From assembly GCA_001724025.1 (NCBI GenBank), contig MEDJ01000009.1, forward strand, positions 243,723 through 306,761: a stretch of DNA of 63,039 nt, written 5' to 3'. Position 1 is the stretch's first letter. Every line of letters begins with the position of its first letter. A program made the position numbers and the translations under genes. The stretch comes from Acidobacteria bacterium SCN 69-37 (lineage in GTDB: Bacteria > Acidobacteriota > Vicinamibacteria > Vicinamibacterales > SCN-69-37). Positions 1 to 7,626 of this stretch are shown here, in pieces. Under the pieces are notes generated by a model that was not told the origin of the DNA, did not search any database, and saw only the letters and a program-made list of their open reading frames with translations.

Positions 1-132
1 GTGCGCGAGCGCACGCGCCACGGCGTCGTCGACGCCGAGCGTCACCGTCTGCTGCGCGGTCGCCGGCCCGGCCGCGGCCAGCGCGCACAGGGCCATCACC
101 ACTGTCCTCATCCGCACGTGCGTGCGCCTCAT
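1..132 (-). CDS. TolC-like outer-membrane efflux protein, N-terminus only
   Basis: Only the first 44 codons lie in the window; the gene runs off the left edge. The start ATG (complement of 130-132) overlaps the stop of the ABC ATPase gene by 4 nt (ATGA), so it is the next gene of that operon. The peptide opens with Arg-rich residues, a hydrophobic stretch rich in Ala and Leu, then ATAQQ, a credible signal-peptidase site. It continues TVTLGVDDAVARALAH, which matches the start of a mature OEP/TolC domain (usually L-x-x-A-V-x-x-A-L-x-x-N). A tunnel protein fits an HlyD/ABC operon. The call rests on a short segment and on context. Confidence 0.6.
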   Translation of the reverse strand, partial: MRRTHVRMRTVVMALCALAAAGPATAQQTVTLGVDDAVARALAH

Positions 133-1085
133 CGTCCGACGTCCTTCCCGGTCGGCGGACCTGGACGCGCCGACACCAACCGCTCGATGAACACATCTTC
201 GAGGCTCGGGACGATCCGGCGTACCGATGCCCCCGGGTGCCCGGCCGCCTCCAGGATCGCGCCGACCCGGGCCGCGTCCTCCTCGCGCTCGCCCCTGACG
301 TGCAGCCGAGCGCCAAACGATTCGACCTGCGTCTCGCCCAGCGTCCGTGCCAGGACATCGCGGGCGTCGCGCACGCGCGGCGTCACCACCTCGAACAACA
401 CGCCACTGAACGATCGCCGCAGCTGCGCCGGCGCTTCCAGGGCCAGGACGCGTCCACTGCTCATCAGCACGACACGACCGCACCGCTCGGCTTCGTCGAG
501 ATACGGCGTCGCGACCACGATCGTCAGACCGCCCGCGAGGAACTCGCCGAGCAGTTTCCAGAACTCGCGGCGCGACACCGGATCGACGCCTGTCGTCGGC
601 TCGTCGAGCACGATGACCGGCGGCTCGTGGATCAGCGTGCACGCCAGCGCGAGCTTCTGCTTCATGCCGCCAGACAGCCGGTCGGCCAGCCGCTGCCGGA
701 ATCGATCGAGTCCGACGAGGCCCAGCAGCCGCGTCCGCTTCGGCCCGATCGCGTCGACCCCGTGCAGTCGCGCGAAGAATTCGATGTTCTCGTCGACCGA
801 CAGATCGCCGTAGAGACTGAAGTGCTGCGAGAGATAGCCCATGGTGCGCGTGGCCGCCGCGCGATTCCGATACGGATCCGCGCCGAGCACCCGGACCTCG
901 CCGCCGGCCGGCTTCAACAGGCCGCAGATCGTTCGCAGGGTCGTGGTCTTCCCCGCGCCGTCCGGACCGATGAGCCCGAACATCTCACCGCGCGCCACCG
1001 AGAACGACACGTCGTCGACCACGGGCGGCCCGCCGTAGGTCACCTGCAGCGTGCGGACGACTACCGGATCCGCCACAGTCGACAC
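129..1085 (-). CDS. ABC-2 type transporter ATP-binding protein
   Basis: 318-aa cytoplasmic ATPase that would energise an ABC-2 drug or lipid exporter. It shows Walker A (GPDGAGKTT), Q-loop (YLSQHFSLY), signature (LSGGMKQKLAL) and Walker B (VIVLDEPTTGVDP). After the D-loop the usual switch histidine is replaced: the text is ATPYLDEAERC, with Pro where His is expected, a variant known in YbhF-like ATPases. The start chosen is GTG at 1085, preceded by AAGGA; the longer reading frame upstream overlaps the HlyD gene and is not protein-like. It lies 22 nt after the HlyD stop and overlaps the TolC-like gene by 4 nt. The order TetR-HlyD-ATPase matches E. coli cecR-ybhG-ybhF. The permeases must lie beyond the left edge. 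Confidence 0.9.
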   Translation of the reverse strand: MSTVADPVVVRTLQVTYGGPPVVDDVSFSVARGEMFGLIGPDGAGKTTTLRTICGLLKPAGGEVRVLGADPYRNRAAATRTMGYLSQHFSLYGDLSVDENIEFFARLHGVDAIGPKRTRLLGLVGLDRFRQRLADRLSGGMKQKLALACTLIHEPPVIVLDEPTTGVDPVSRREFWKLLGEFLAGGLTIVVATPYLDEAERCGRVVLMSSGRVLALEAPAQLRRSFSGVLFEVVTPRVRDARDVLARTLGETQVESFGARLHVRGEREEDAARVGAILEAAGHPGASVRRIVPSLEDVFIERLVSARPGPPTGKDVGR

Positions 1086-1107
1086 GCCGTGTCTTCCTTT
1101 TGGCCCG

Positions 1108-2103
1108 TCACCATGTGACTTCCACGGGCATGCCGGGCTTGAGGACGCCCTCGCGATTGTCGAGGGCGATCCGGACGCGATAGACGAGACGCGAGCGCTC
1201 GGCCGACGTCTGGACGTTGCGCGGCGTGAACTCGGCGCGCGGAGCAATGAACGCGAGCGATCCCTGAAGCGTCTCGCCGCCATCGGTGTGCACGACCGCG
1301 TCCTGTCCCAGGCGCAGCGACGGCACGAGCGGCTCTTCGACGTACGCGTTCACCCACGCCCGATCGAGATCGACGATCACGGCCACGGGCGCGCCCTCGG
1401 CGACCAGTTCGCCCGGCTCGACGAGACGCGCGGTGACGATGCCGGCGACGGGCGCGAGCAGGCGAGCGTCGCCGCGATCGTGATCGAGCGACGCGAGTTG
1501 CGCATCGACCGCCGCCACGCGCGCGCGAGCCGCGTCGATTTCCTCGTCCCGGGCGCCGGCCTTCAGACGCGCCAGCACGGCCGCCGTCGCCGACGCACGA
1601 TCGGCCGCGGCCGTCACCCGTGCCTCGGCCAGGCTGCGCCGCATCACCGCATCGTCGCGCTGCTTCTGCGAGCCGGCGCGCCTGGCGAGCAGTTGATCGA
1701 AACGCGCCTCGTCAGCGGTGGCCGACGTGCGCTCGGCCTCGGCCGCGCGCTGATCGGCCTGCGCCGCCGCGAGTTGCGCCTCGGCCTGCGCGATGTCCTC
1801 GTCGCGCGCCCCGCGCTGCAGCAGCCGGAGTTGCGCCTGCGCCTGATCGCGTTCGGCCTGCGCGCGACGCACGGCGAGATCGAGTTCGGTCGTCGACAGC
1901 ACCGCCACGACGTCTGCCGCGGCCACGCGCTGTCCTTCGGTCACGAGTACCTCGGCCACGCGGCCCGGCACGCGCGCGGCCACACGCACCTCGGTGGCCT
2001 CCACGTAGCCGGTGGCCCGCATGGCCGGCGCCTCGCCGGCCGTGCCGCAGGCCGTCGTCCAGGCCATCGCCCAGGCGAGGATGAATCGACGCCTCATCTT
2101 CAT
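1108..2103 (-). CDS. HlyD-family membrane fusion protein (periplasmic adaptor)
   Basis: 331-aa adaptor linking an inner-membrane ABC exporter to an outer-membrane tunnel. The N-terminus is a signal sequence ending TTACG, so Cys19 could be a lipidated residue. Then come the first half of a biotinyl-lipoyl-like domain (VAARVPGRVAEVLVTEGQRV), a long Ala/Arg/Gln-rich coiled coil around residues 75-190, the second lipoyl half (LLAPVAGIVTARLVEPGELV) and a beta-barrel domain. This is the YbhG/EmrA architecture. The start overlaps the TetR stop by 4 nt (ATGA), which argues for translational coupling with the regulator. Confidence 0.9.
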   Translation of the reverse strand: MKMRRRFILAWAMAWTTACGTAGEAPAMRATGYVEATEVRVAARVPGRVAEVLVTEGQRVAAADVVAVLSTTELDLAVRRAQAERDQAQAQLRLLQRGARDEDIAQAEAQLAAAQADQRAAEAERTSATADEARFDQLLARRAGSQKQRDDAVMRRSLAEARVTAAADRASATAAVLARLKAGARDEEIDAARARVAAVDAQLASLDHDRGDARLLAPVAGIVTARLVEPGELVAEGAPVAVIVDLDRAWVNAYVEEPLVPSLRLGQDAVVHTDGGETLQGSLAFIAPRAEFTPRNVQTSAERSRLVYRVRIALDNREGVLKPGMPVEVTW

Positions 2104-2768
2104 GTCCGCGATCTCCCGGAGAGTGACGCGTGGCTGACCGCGGTGTCAGTGAGCCCGCGCAGCGCACCAATGGCCCCGCACTCGATGTACGGCAGCAGGT
2201 CGTCGAGCCCGGCACTGGCAAACGCCCCATCGAGACGCGAGAGTCTGTCGCGCGTCGGTGCCGAGGCCGCGAGCATGAGAATGGGTCCGACCACCGTCAG
2301 TTGCACGACGAGCGGCTGGACGGGTCGGAAGTCGCCCGTGTCGATCCCGCGCGCGATGATGCCGCTCAGGCCGGCCAGCACCCGGCGCATCTGCTCGAGC
2401 ACCGGGGGATCGATGTGCGTACCGCCGTCGGCGAGTTCGCGCAGCCACATGGACGCAAAGTGCGGCCGGCCGGCGGCTTCGCGGGCAATCGCCCTGACGA
2501 ACTGCCGGACCTGATCATCGACAGGGGCCTCGGGCCGGACCTCGGCAGCCACCGCGTTGGCGGCCGAGCGGAACACACCGGCCAGGATCTCGCGGTAGAG
2601 GGCGGCCTTGTTGCGGAAGTGGTAGTAAATCATCGCCTTGTTGAGGCCGGCCTTGGCCGCGATCCTGTCGACTTTGGCCCCGGCGAATCCCCGCGCGGCG
2701 AACTCGGCGGCCGCTGCCACCAGCAGTCGCTCCCGACTCGCCATCTTGTCGGCGTCATGACTAACCAT
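2100..2768 (-). CDS. TetR-family transcriptional repressor of the export operon
   Basis: About 222 aa. Residues 10-60 form a clear TetR helix-turn-helix (LLVAAAAEFAARGFAG, then VDRIAAKAGLNKAMIYYHF). The C-terminal ligand domain is of the CecR/YbiH-like type and ends near GLDDLLPY. It is the first gene of the TetR-HlyD-ABC-TolC operon and presumably represses it. The ATG at 2768 is chosen because a -10-like TATAGT ends 9 nt upstream; an ATG at 2744 is possible. The longer frame, to 2828, reads through the promoter and is unlikely. The start codon sits inside a dyad ACCA-TT-TGGT, which suggests autorepression. Confidence 0.85.
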   Translation of the reverse strand: MVSHDADKMASRERLLVAAAAEFAARGFAGAKVDRIAAKAGLNKAMIYYHFRNKAALYREILAGVFRSAANAVAAEVRPEAPVDDQVRQFVRAIAREAAGRPHFASMWLRELADGGTHIDPPVLEQMRRVLAGLSGIIARGIDTGDFRPVQPLVVQLTVVGPILMLAASAPTRDRLSRLDGAFASAGLDDLLPYIECGAIGALRGLTDTAVSHASLSGRSRT

Positions 2769-2783
2769 TTGGTCAACACTATA
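2762..2783 (-). promoter_or_regulatory. Putative promoter and TetR operator of the export operon
   Basis: On the minus strand TATAGT (2778-2783) is a good -10 box. It is followed directly by TTGACCAAATGGTTAG, in which TGGT and ACCA arms flank a 2-nt centre and outer positions also pair (T..A). The dyad covers the presumed transcription start and the ATG at 2768, so a bound repressor would block initiation. No convincing -35 box is visible. Binding by this TetR protein is inferred from position only. Confidence 0.45.
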
Positions 2784-2853
2784 AATCAGACGACCGCGCG
2801 ACAGGCCAGCGTCCTGCTCACGCCCCACTCTTTTCCCGGTTCCGGCCAGACGA

Positions 2854-3600
2854 CTACAGCAGTTCCTGCAGCCGCTGATGGCCCGATCGGCTCACCGGCA
2901 GCTTCGTGCCGTCGGTCAGGATCGCCAGCCGGCTGTCCTTCGCGTACAGCTCCACCCGGGCCAGCCGCTCGATGTTGAGCAGGTACGACCGGTGGATCCG
3001 CACGAACTGCCGCGGCTCGAGCTGCGCCTCCAGGGCGCTGATCGTCTGCTCTTTCAACAGCGTCCGCCCCCCGGTGTGAAACGCGACGTAGTCGTCCTGG
3101 GCTTCGACGTAGTCGATCCGCTCGACGGGGATGACGTGCACGTGCGCGCCGTCACGGATCACCACCCGCTCGAGGGTCCGCCCCTGTCGCACCGTGGCCC
3201 CGATGGCGACCGGGTCGGGCGACGCCCCACCGCGACGCTGCCGCACGCGCTCGAGCGCCTCGGCCAGCCGCGCGTCGGTGAACGGCTTGAGCAGGTAGTC
3301 GACCGCGTGCACCTCGAAGGCGCGCAGGGCAAACGCGTCGTACGCCGTCACGAACACGACCGGGACGGCACGCCCGATCAGTTCCAGCACCTCGAAGCCA
3401 TCGAGCTTCGGCATCTGCACGTCGAGCAGCACCACGTCCGGCTGCGCGTCGGCCACCGCCTTGACGGCGTCGAACCCGTTGGCACACTCCCCCACGATCT
3501 CGGCCCCGCCGACCTCGGCCAGTCCCGCCCGCAGGGCCAGGCGCGCCGGCTCCTCGTCATCGACAATCAGGACACGCAGTACCGGTCGTGCATCGCTCAT
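2854..3600 (-). CDS. LytTR-family response regulator
   Basis: 248 aa. Residues 8-125 are a receiver domain: acidic pair D14-D15, phosphoacceptor D60 in VVLLDVQMP, T85 and K105 in DYLLKPF. Residues about 145-248 are a LytTR DNA-binding domain (IDYVEAQDDYVAFHT, then FVRIHRSYLLN). It is the AlgR/AgrA/YehT type, which binds direct repeats upstream of targets. The start ATG overlaps the stop of the upstream kinase by 4 nt, so the two are a cognate pair. Probable targets are unknown; a LiaF-like protein in the same operon suggests envelope stress. Confidence 0.92.
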   Translation of the reverse strand: MSDARPVLRVLIVDDEEPARLALRAGLAEVGGAEIVGECANGFDAVKAVADAQPDVVLLDVQMPKLDGFEVLELIGRAVPVVFVTAYDAFALRAFEVHAVDYLLKPFTDARLAEALERVRQRRGGASPDPVAIGATVRQGRTLERVVIRDGAHVHVIPVERIDYVEAQDDYVAFHTGGRTLLKEQTISALEAQLEPRQFVRIHRSYLLNIERLARVELYAKDSRLAILTDGTKLPVSRSGHQRLQELL

Positions 3601-4652
3601 GCAGGCCCCTCCTCCGCCGGCAGGGTGATCGCCACCTGGAACGCTTCCGGGGACGGCTCGATCGCCAGGGCCGCGCCCTCGCCGTACGCCGCGTCGAGGC
3701 GCCGCCGGACATTGGCCAGGCCGAAGCCGGTCCCGCCGCGCCGACTGTCCGGATCCCGTGGATTGGTGACGGTCACGATCACGCGGTCACCCACCCGTCG
3801 CGTCTCCAGGCGCACCACGCCCCCATCGAGTCGCGTCGCCACGCCGTGCCGGACGGCGTTCTCGACGAGCGGCTGCAGCAGCAGCGGCGGCACGGGCACG
3901 TCGACCGTGTCGGGTGCGACATCGAGTGTTACGGCCAGCCGCGCACCGAACCGCACCTGCTCGATCCGCAGATACTGCCCGACGAGCGCGATTTCCCGCG
4001 CGAGGGCAATGCGCGAGACCGTGCCCACCTGCAGGCTCTCGCGAAGGAACTCACCGAGCCGCTGCGCCATCTCGCGGGCGCGCGCCGGCTCGACGGGAAT
4101 CAGGCCGGCAATCGAATTGAGGCTGTTGAAGAGGAAATGCGGATCGAGTTGCGCGCGCAGCGCCCGCAGTTCCGCTTCGCGCTGCGCCACCTCCGCCTCG
4201 AGCGCCCGGCGCGCCGCCCGCGACGCGGCCTCGGCTCCCTGTCCCAGCTGATAGACGGCCGCGGCGAGCAGATAGCCCGCGACGCCGAGGCTCACCAGCA
4301 CCGCGACCCCACCGGGCCGCGCAGGACTGCCGATGCCCGTGTCGAGCTGGTCGAGCGTGTGCCACCACGCCTGGCCGAGCGAGGCCCACAGGGTCGACGC
4401 CACGAGCGCCGAAACCAGTACCGTTACCACAGGTCTAACGGCCCCAGCAGCCTGCCCGGCCGATCCGATGACATACCAGGCCGACAGCGCCACGGGGCCG
4501 CCTGTCAGGCCGAGCGGAACGCCGAAGAGCAACGCGCCCGGCCACGACGCCCCGAACGCCCCGCGCACCACGAGGGCGATGACCAGCCCGACCGCGACCC
4601 ACGCGGCCAGGTGCAGCCCGAACCAGCGGCGATCCCGGAAGGCAGGATGCAC
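3597..4652 (-). CDS. LytS/YehU-type sensor histidine kinase
   Basis: 351-aa inner-membrane kinase. Four to five hydrophobic segments cover residues 12-135. A short coiled linker leads to the His_kinase motif LDPHFLFNSLNS with H172, which is typical of the LytS/YehU family and unlike HisKA. The ATPase N-box reads LVENAVRHG and the G-box GGTGFGLANVRRRL. There is no separate periplasmic sensor domain, so the signal is probably sensed in the membrane or through a partner. It follows the LiaF-like gene by 9 nt and overlaps its response regulator by 4 nt. Confidence 0.9.
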   Translation of the reverse strand: MHPAFRDRRWFGLHLAAWVAVGLVIALVVRGAFGASWPGALLFGVPLGLTGGPVALSAWYVIGSAGQAAGAVRPVVTVLVSALVASTLWASLGQAWWHTLDQLDTGIGSPARPGGVAVLVSLGVAGYLLAAAVYQLGQGAEAASRAARRALEAEVAQREAELRALRAQLDPHFLFNSLNSIAGLIPVEPARAREMAQRLGEFLRESLQVGTVSRIALAREIALVGQYLRIEQVRFGARLAVTLDVAPDTVDVPVPPLLLQPLVENAVRHGVATRLDGGVVRLETRRVGDRVIVTVTNPRDPDSRRGGTGFGLANVRRRLDAAYGEGAALAIEPSPEAFQVAITLPAEEGPA

Positions 4653-4661
4653 GGAATCGCC

Positions 4662-5360
4662 CTACGTCTTCACCTCGACGCCGCCCATCAGGATGAAGCC
4701 CCGCAGGATGAGTCGATGGCGGCTGTCGGCCGATCCGGCGCTCCGGTTCTGCGCGCCCCCCATGATGGCGATCGCCTCGTTCGATACGATCCAGTCCGGC
4801 GGCACCTTCACCTCGACACCGCCCATCACCACGAACAGATCGACGACCGCCTCGCCGTTGATCGCAGCCTGGCGGAAGTCGAGCTGCACGCCGCCCATGA
4901 TCGCGGTCACGTCCGCGCGACGGAACAACGACGAGGTGACCTTGCGCTCGATGCCGGCCCAGAACGCGAGATCCGAGATGGACTGATCGGTCGTCCCCGG
5001 TTCGATCCGCCGTACGCCCATCGCGCGCTGGACGATCACGATGCCGACCATCACGAGCCCGATCGGCAGGATCGTCGAGAGGCGCACCGGCCAGCCCTGG
5101 ACGACCGACACGGTCCACCACGCGCCAACGGCCGTCACGAATCCCGCCCACGTCCGCGCTGGCGTGTCGACGGCCCTGACGAACATCGCCAGGCCCACGG
5201 CGAGCACGCCCACGGGCCAGTACGCCAGCACACGCCCGGCGTGCACGACGCCGAGGTTGCCCAGCAGCAGCAACACCCCCGCCGCGACAACGAGCAGTCC
5301 GACGACGGCCTGCGGATTGAATCGCGATGGGGGACGGGAATCAGCGGACACGGACACCAT
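4662..5360 (-). CDS. LiaF-like membrane protein (LiaI/LiaF TM domain plus MGG repeats)
   Basis: 232 aa. Residues 15-112 hold four hydrophobic segments of the LiaI/LiaF transmembrane type. The soluble C-terminus (140-232) contains four strand motifs with Met-Gly-Gly (IMGGVQLDF, VMGGVEVKV, IMGGAQNRS, LMGGVEVKT), as in the cell-wall-active antibiotic response domain of LiaF/VraT. The start at 5360 follows GGGAGG at a good distance; the longer frame adds 13 residues without a better site. In Firmicutes LiaF restrains its sensor kinase. Here it sits just upstream of a LytS-type kinase, so the same role is a reasonable inference. Confidence 0.8.
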   Translation of the reverse strand: MVSVSADSRPPSRFNPQAVVGLLVVAAGVLLLLGNLGVVHAGRVLAYWPVGVLAVGLAMFVRAVDTPARTWAGFVTAVGAWWTVSVVQGWPVRLSTILPIGLVMVGIVIVQRAMGVRRIEPGTTDQSISDLAFWAGIERKVTSSLFRRADVTAIMGGVQLDFRQAAINGEAVVDLFVVMGGVEVKVPPDWIVSNEAIAIMGGAQNRSAGSADSRHRLILRGFILMGGVEVKT

Positions 5361-5423
5361 CCCTTCCCTCCCGGCCAGGTGCCGGGTCAGCAGCAGCATA
5401 CCCGCGTCGAGACACCACGGGTC

Positions 5424-5561
5424 TCACGACAGCCGCGCCACCGCCTGCGCCACCATCAGCGGCTCGGTCACGATCAGCCACACGAGCCCGCCAGCCAGGA
5501 TCCCTGACAGCAGGCCGACGACGGCGAAGGTGGTGAACCAGATGCGGGCGGTGCGGGTCAC
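5424..5561 (-). CDS. Small single-span membrane protein, unknown
   Basis: 45 aa from a GTG at 5561 preceded by AGAGAGG. The sequence is a short basic N-terminus (VTRTARIWF), one strongly hydrophobic segment of about 24 residues, and a short tail ending AVARLS. No family is recognised. It lies 63 nt upstream of the LiaF-like gene in the same direction and may be the first gene of that operon. An ATG further upstream (5639) would add a charged extension without a ribosome site. Confidence 0.5.
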   Translation of the reverse strand: MTRTARIWFTTFAVVGLLSGILAGGLVWLIVTEPLMVAQAVARLS

Positions 5562-5674
5562 GGCAGCCTCTCTTCTGCCCCGACGATACGCACCGGCCGC
5601 GGAAGGCGCAGCATCGAACCGGCCAATGCCGCCCCGCACCCGGCGAACGACGCGTGACCGACTAGAATGGAACG

Positions 5675-6544
5675 ATGAGCCGTCTCCTCACCGCATCCAG
5701 TCTGGTCCTGCTCGTAGCCATGGCCGGCTGCGGGCGGCCGTCCGAACCGCCGACCCGCCGCTACGAACTGTCGGGCCAGATTCTCGCCATCAACGCCGAG
5801 TCGCGCGAATTCACCGTCAAGCACGGCGACATCGTCGGTCTGATGCCGGCCATGACGATGACGTTCCCCGTGGCGACGAAGGCCGATTTCGCGGATCACG
5901 CGCCCGGCGACCTGATTCACGCCACGCTCGAAGTGACCGATGGCCGCGGCCAACTGGCCGACGTCGTCAAGACCGGCAGCGAACCGCTGCCCACGAACAC
6001 GAACGAGGTCGCCCTGGCCGCGGGCCTGCTCGAGGTCGGCGACGCGGTGCCCGACGCGGCGCTCATCGACCAGACCGATCGGCGCCGGTCGCTGTCGGAG
6101 TGGACCGGAACGCCCACGCTGTTCGGCTTCGTCTACACGCGGTGCCCGCTGCCCGACTACTGCCCGCTCATCGACAAGAACTTCGCGACGCTGCAGCGGG
6201 CGATCGCCGACGACACGCGCCTGGCGGGCCATGTCCGCCTGGTCTCGATCTCGATCGATCCCGCGTACGACACGCCGGAGATTCTGGCAGCGCATGCCGC
6301 CACGCTGGGCGCCGATCCGGCCGTCTGGACGTTCCTCACGGGCGATCTGGCCACCGTCGACCGCGTGGCGGGCCGGTATGGCGTGGGGATCAGCCGTCCC
6401 GATGCGCCGGGGGAGATTTCGCACAACCTCCGGACGACGCTCGTGGGCGCGGACGGCACGGTGCGCGAGATCTACACGGGCAACGCATGGACGACCGATG
6501 AGGTCCTGAACGACCTCCGGGCCGCCGTCGCCGCGTCCCGGTGA
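5675..6544 (+). CDS. Lipoprotein with CusF-like copper domain fused to SCO1/SenC domain
   Basis: 289 aa. A signal peptide ends in lipobox VAMAGC (C19). Residues 30-100 match the CusF-type copper domain: H50 followed by GLMPAMTMTF. Residues 115-285 are an SCO/thioredoxin-like domain with FVYTRCPLPDYCPL, so the metal cysteines C157 and C163 are spaced CX5C rather than the classical CX3C, and H250 in ISHNLRT is the third ligand. The predicted role is copper delivery to cytochrome oxidase or another periplasmic cuproenzyme. TAGAAT ends 6 nt before the ATG, so the mRNA may be leaderless. The next gene overlaps by 4 nt. Confidence 0.88.
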   Translation: MSRLLTASSLVLLVAMAGCGRPSEPPTRRYELSGQILAINAESREFTVKHGDIVGLMPAMTMTFPVATKADFADHAPGDLIHATLEVTDGRGQLADVVKTGSEPLPTNTNEVALAAGLLEVGDAVPDAALIDQTDRRRSLSEWTGTPTLFGFVYTRCPLPDYCPLIDKNFATLQRAIADDTRLAGHVRLVSISIDPAYDTPEILAAHAATLGADPAVWTFLTGDLATVDRVAGRYGVGISRPDAPGEISHNLRTTLVGADGTVREIYTGNAWTTDEVLNDLRAAVAASR

Positions 6545-7230
6545 ACCTCCCGCCGCCGTCCCCGACGCCCGCCGCGCTCCCCTTCACGCCACACGAGCGA
6601 CGGCTGATTGCGCGGCTGCGGACGCCCGCCGCGGTGCAGGCGTGGCTCAACGCGCTGCCCTACAACACCGAGCCGCCCCCCGATCGCCCCACGCTCCGGA
6701 CGTTCCGGGGCGTGGTGGCGCGACGCACGGCCCACTGCCTCGAGGCGGCCCTGACGGCCGCCGTGATCCTCGAACAGCACGGCTGGACGCCGATGGTCAT
6801 GAGCCTCGAATCGATCGACCAGCTCGATCACGTCGTGTTCGTGTACCAGCGCGCCGGACGATGGGGATCGATCGGGCGCTCGCGCGATCCGGGGCTGCAC
6901 GGCCGCAAGCCGGTCTTCAGGTCGCTGCGCGATCTGGCGTGGAGTTACTTCGAGGGGTACATCGACCGCACCGGATGCATCACCGCGTACGGGGCTGTCG
7001 ATCTGCGCGTGCTGGGCGGCTACGACTGGCGGCTGGCAACGGGCAACGTCTGGAAGGTCGAACGGATGCTGTTCCAGATTCCCCACACACGCCTGCGCTT
7101 CTCGCAGGCCCGCGTCGATCGCCTGCGGCGACGTTACGTGGCCTATCTCGACGCGCACGACGGTCGGAAGCCGCTCTACTACGACCGATCGCGCTGGGCG
7201 CCGCTGCCGGCCGAATACGCGCGCCGCTGA
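6541..7230 (+). CDS. Transglutaminase-like cysteine hydrolase, function unknown
   Basis: 229 aa from a GTG overlapping the SCO gene stop (GTGA). The core resembles a transglutaminase/papain fold: C66 at the head of a hydrophobic helix (RTAHCLEAALTAAVILEQHG), H97 on the next strand (LDHVVFVYQ) and a possible third residue D116 in GSIGRSRDPGLHGR. There is no signal peptide, and the C-terminus is basic. The substrate is unknown. Translational coupling to a copper chaperone is unusual and could reflect maturation or turnover of a cuproprotein. The fold call comes from motif order, not from a search. Confidence 0.6.
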   Translation: MNLPPPSPTPAALPFTPHERRLIARLRTPAAVQAWLNALPYNTEPPPDRPTLRTFRGVVARRTAHCLEAALTAAVILEQHGWTPMVMSLESIDQLDHVVFVYQRAGRWGSIGRSRDPGLHGRKPVFRSLRDLAWSYFEGYIDRTGCITAYGAVDLRVLGGYDWRLATGNVWKVERMLFQIPHTRLRFSQARVDRLRRRYVAYLDAHDGRKPLYYDRSRWAPLPAEYARR

Positions 7231-7276
7231 CGTGCCGCGCCACCCCAGGCAGGCGCCGGTCCGGCCGCGGCACGGC

Positions 7277-7579
7277 TCAGTCCAGGTCGAAATCGCGGCT
7301 CGGCTTGGCGATGGGTTCTTCGCGCGCCTGCTTGAGTGCTTCTTCGAAGCGACGTGACAACGCGTCGCCGCGCGTGCGCTCGGACTGCACCGATTGCTCG
7401 AAGATCGACTCGCGTCGCGCCCGTTCCTCGGCCAGGATGCGGTGCGCGTCATCGAGCTTCGGCTTGTCGGGGCGCTCGGCCTCGACGTGGCGCACGACGC
7501 GCTTGAGCCCCGCATCGATGACCAGCGTCGCTTGGCAACACGGACAGGTCACTTCGTATTCGGTCTGCAGTCTGGCCAC
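7277..7579 (-). CDS. Small zinc-ribbon coiled-coil protein
   Basis: 100 aa from a GTG at 7579 preceded by GAGGA. The N-terminus has CPCC (about residues 12-15) in EVTCPCCQATLVID, half of a zinc-ribbon-like knuckle. The rest is charged and helical (Arg/Glu-rich), ending SRDFDLD. Homologous short proteins with one CxxC knuckle are common and uncharacterised. It is divergent from the EEP nuclease, and the two -10 candidates (TATCAT minus, TATGAT plus) overlap at 7598-7604. Confidence 0.7.
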   Translation of the reverse strand: MARLQTEYEVTCPCCQATLVIDAGLKRVVRHVEAERPDKPKLDDAHRILAEERARRESIFEQSVQSERTRGDALSRRFEEALKQAREEPIAKPSRDFDLD

Positions 7580-7626
7580 GGCACGTCCTCGTCTGTCTAT
7601 GATACTTGGCATGACCGGACGCACGC

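Noticed and set aside
1..813. Plus-strand frame at the left edge
   Set aside because: Antisense to the TolC-like start and the ABC ATPase; no family motif.
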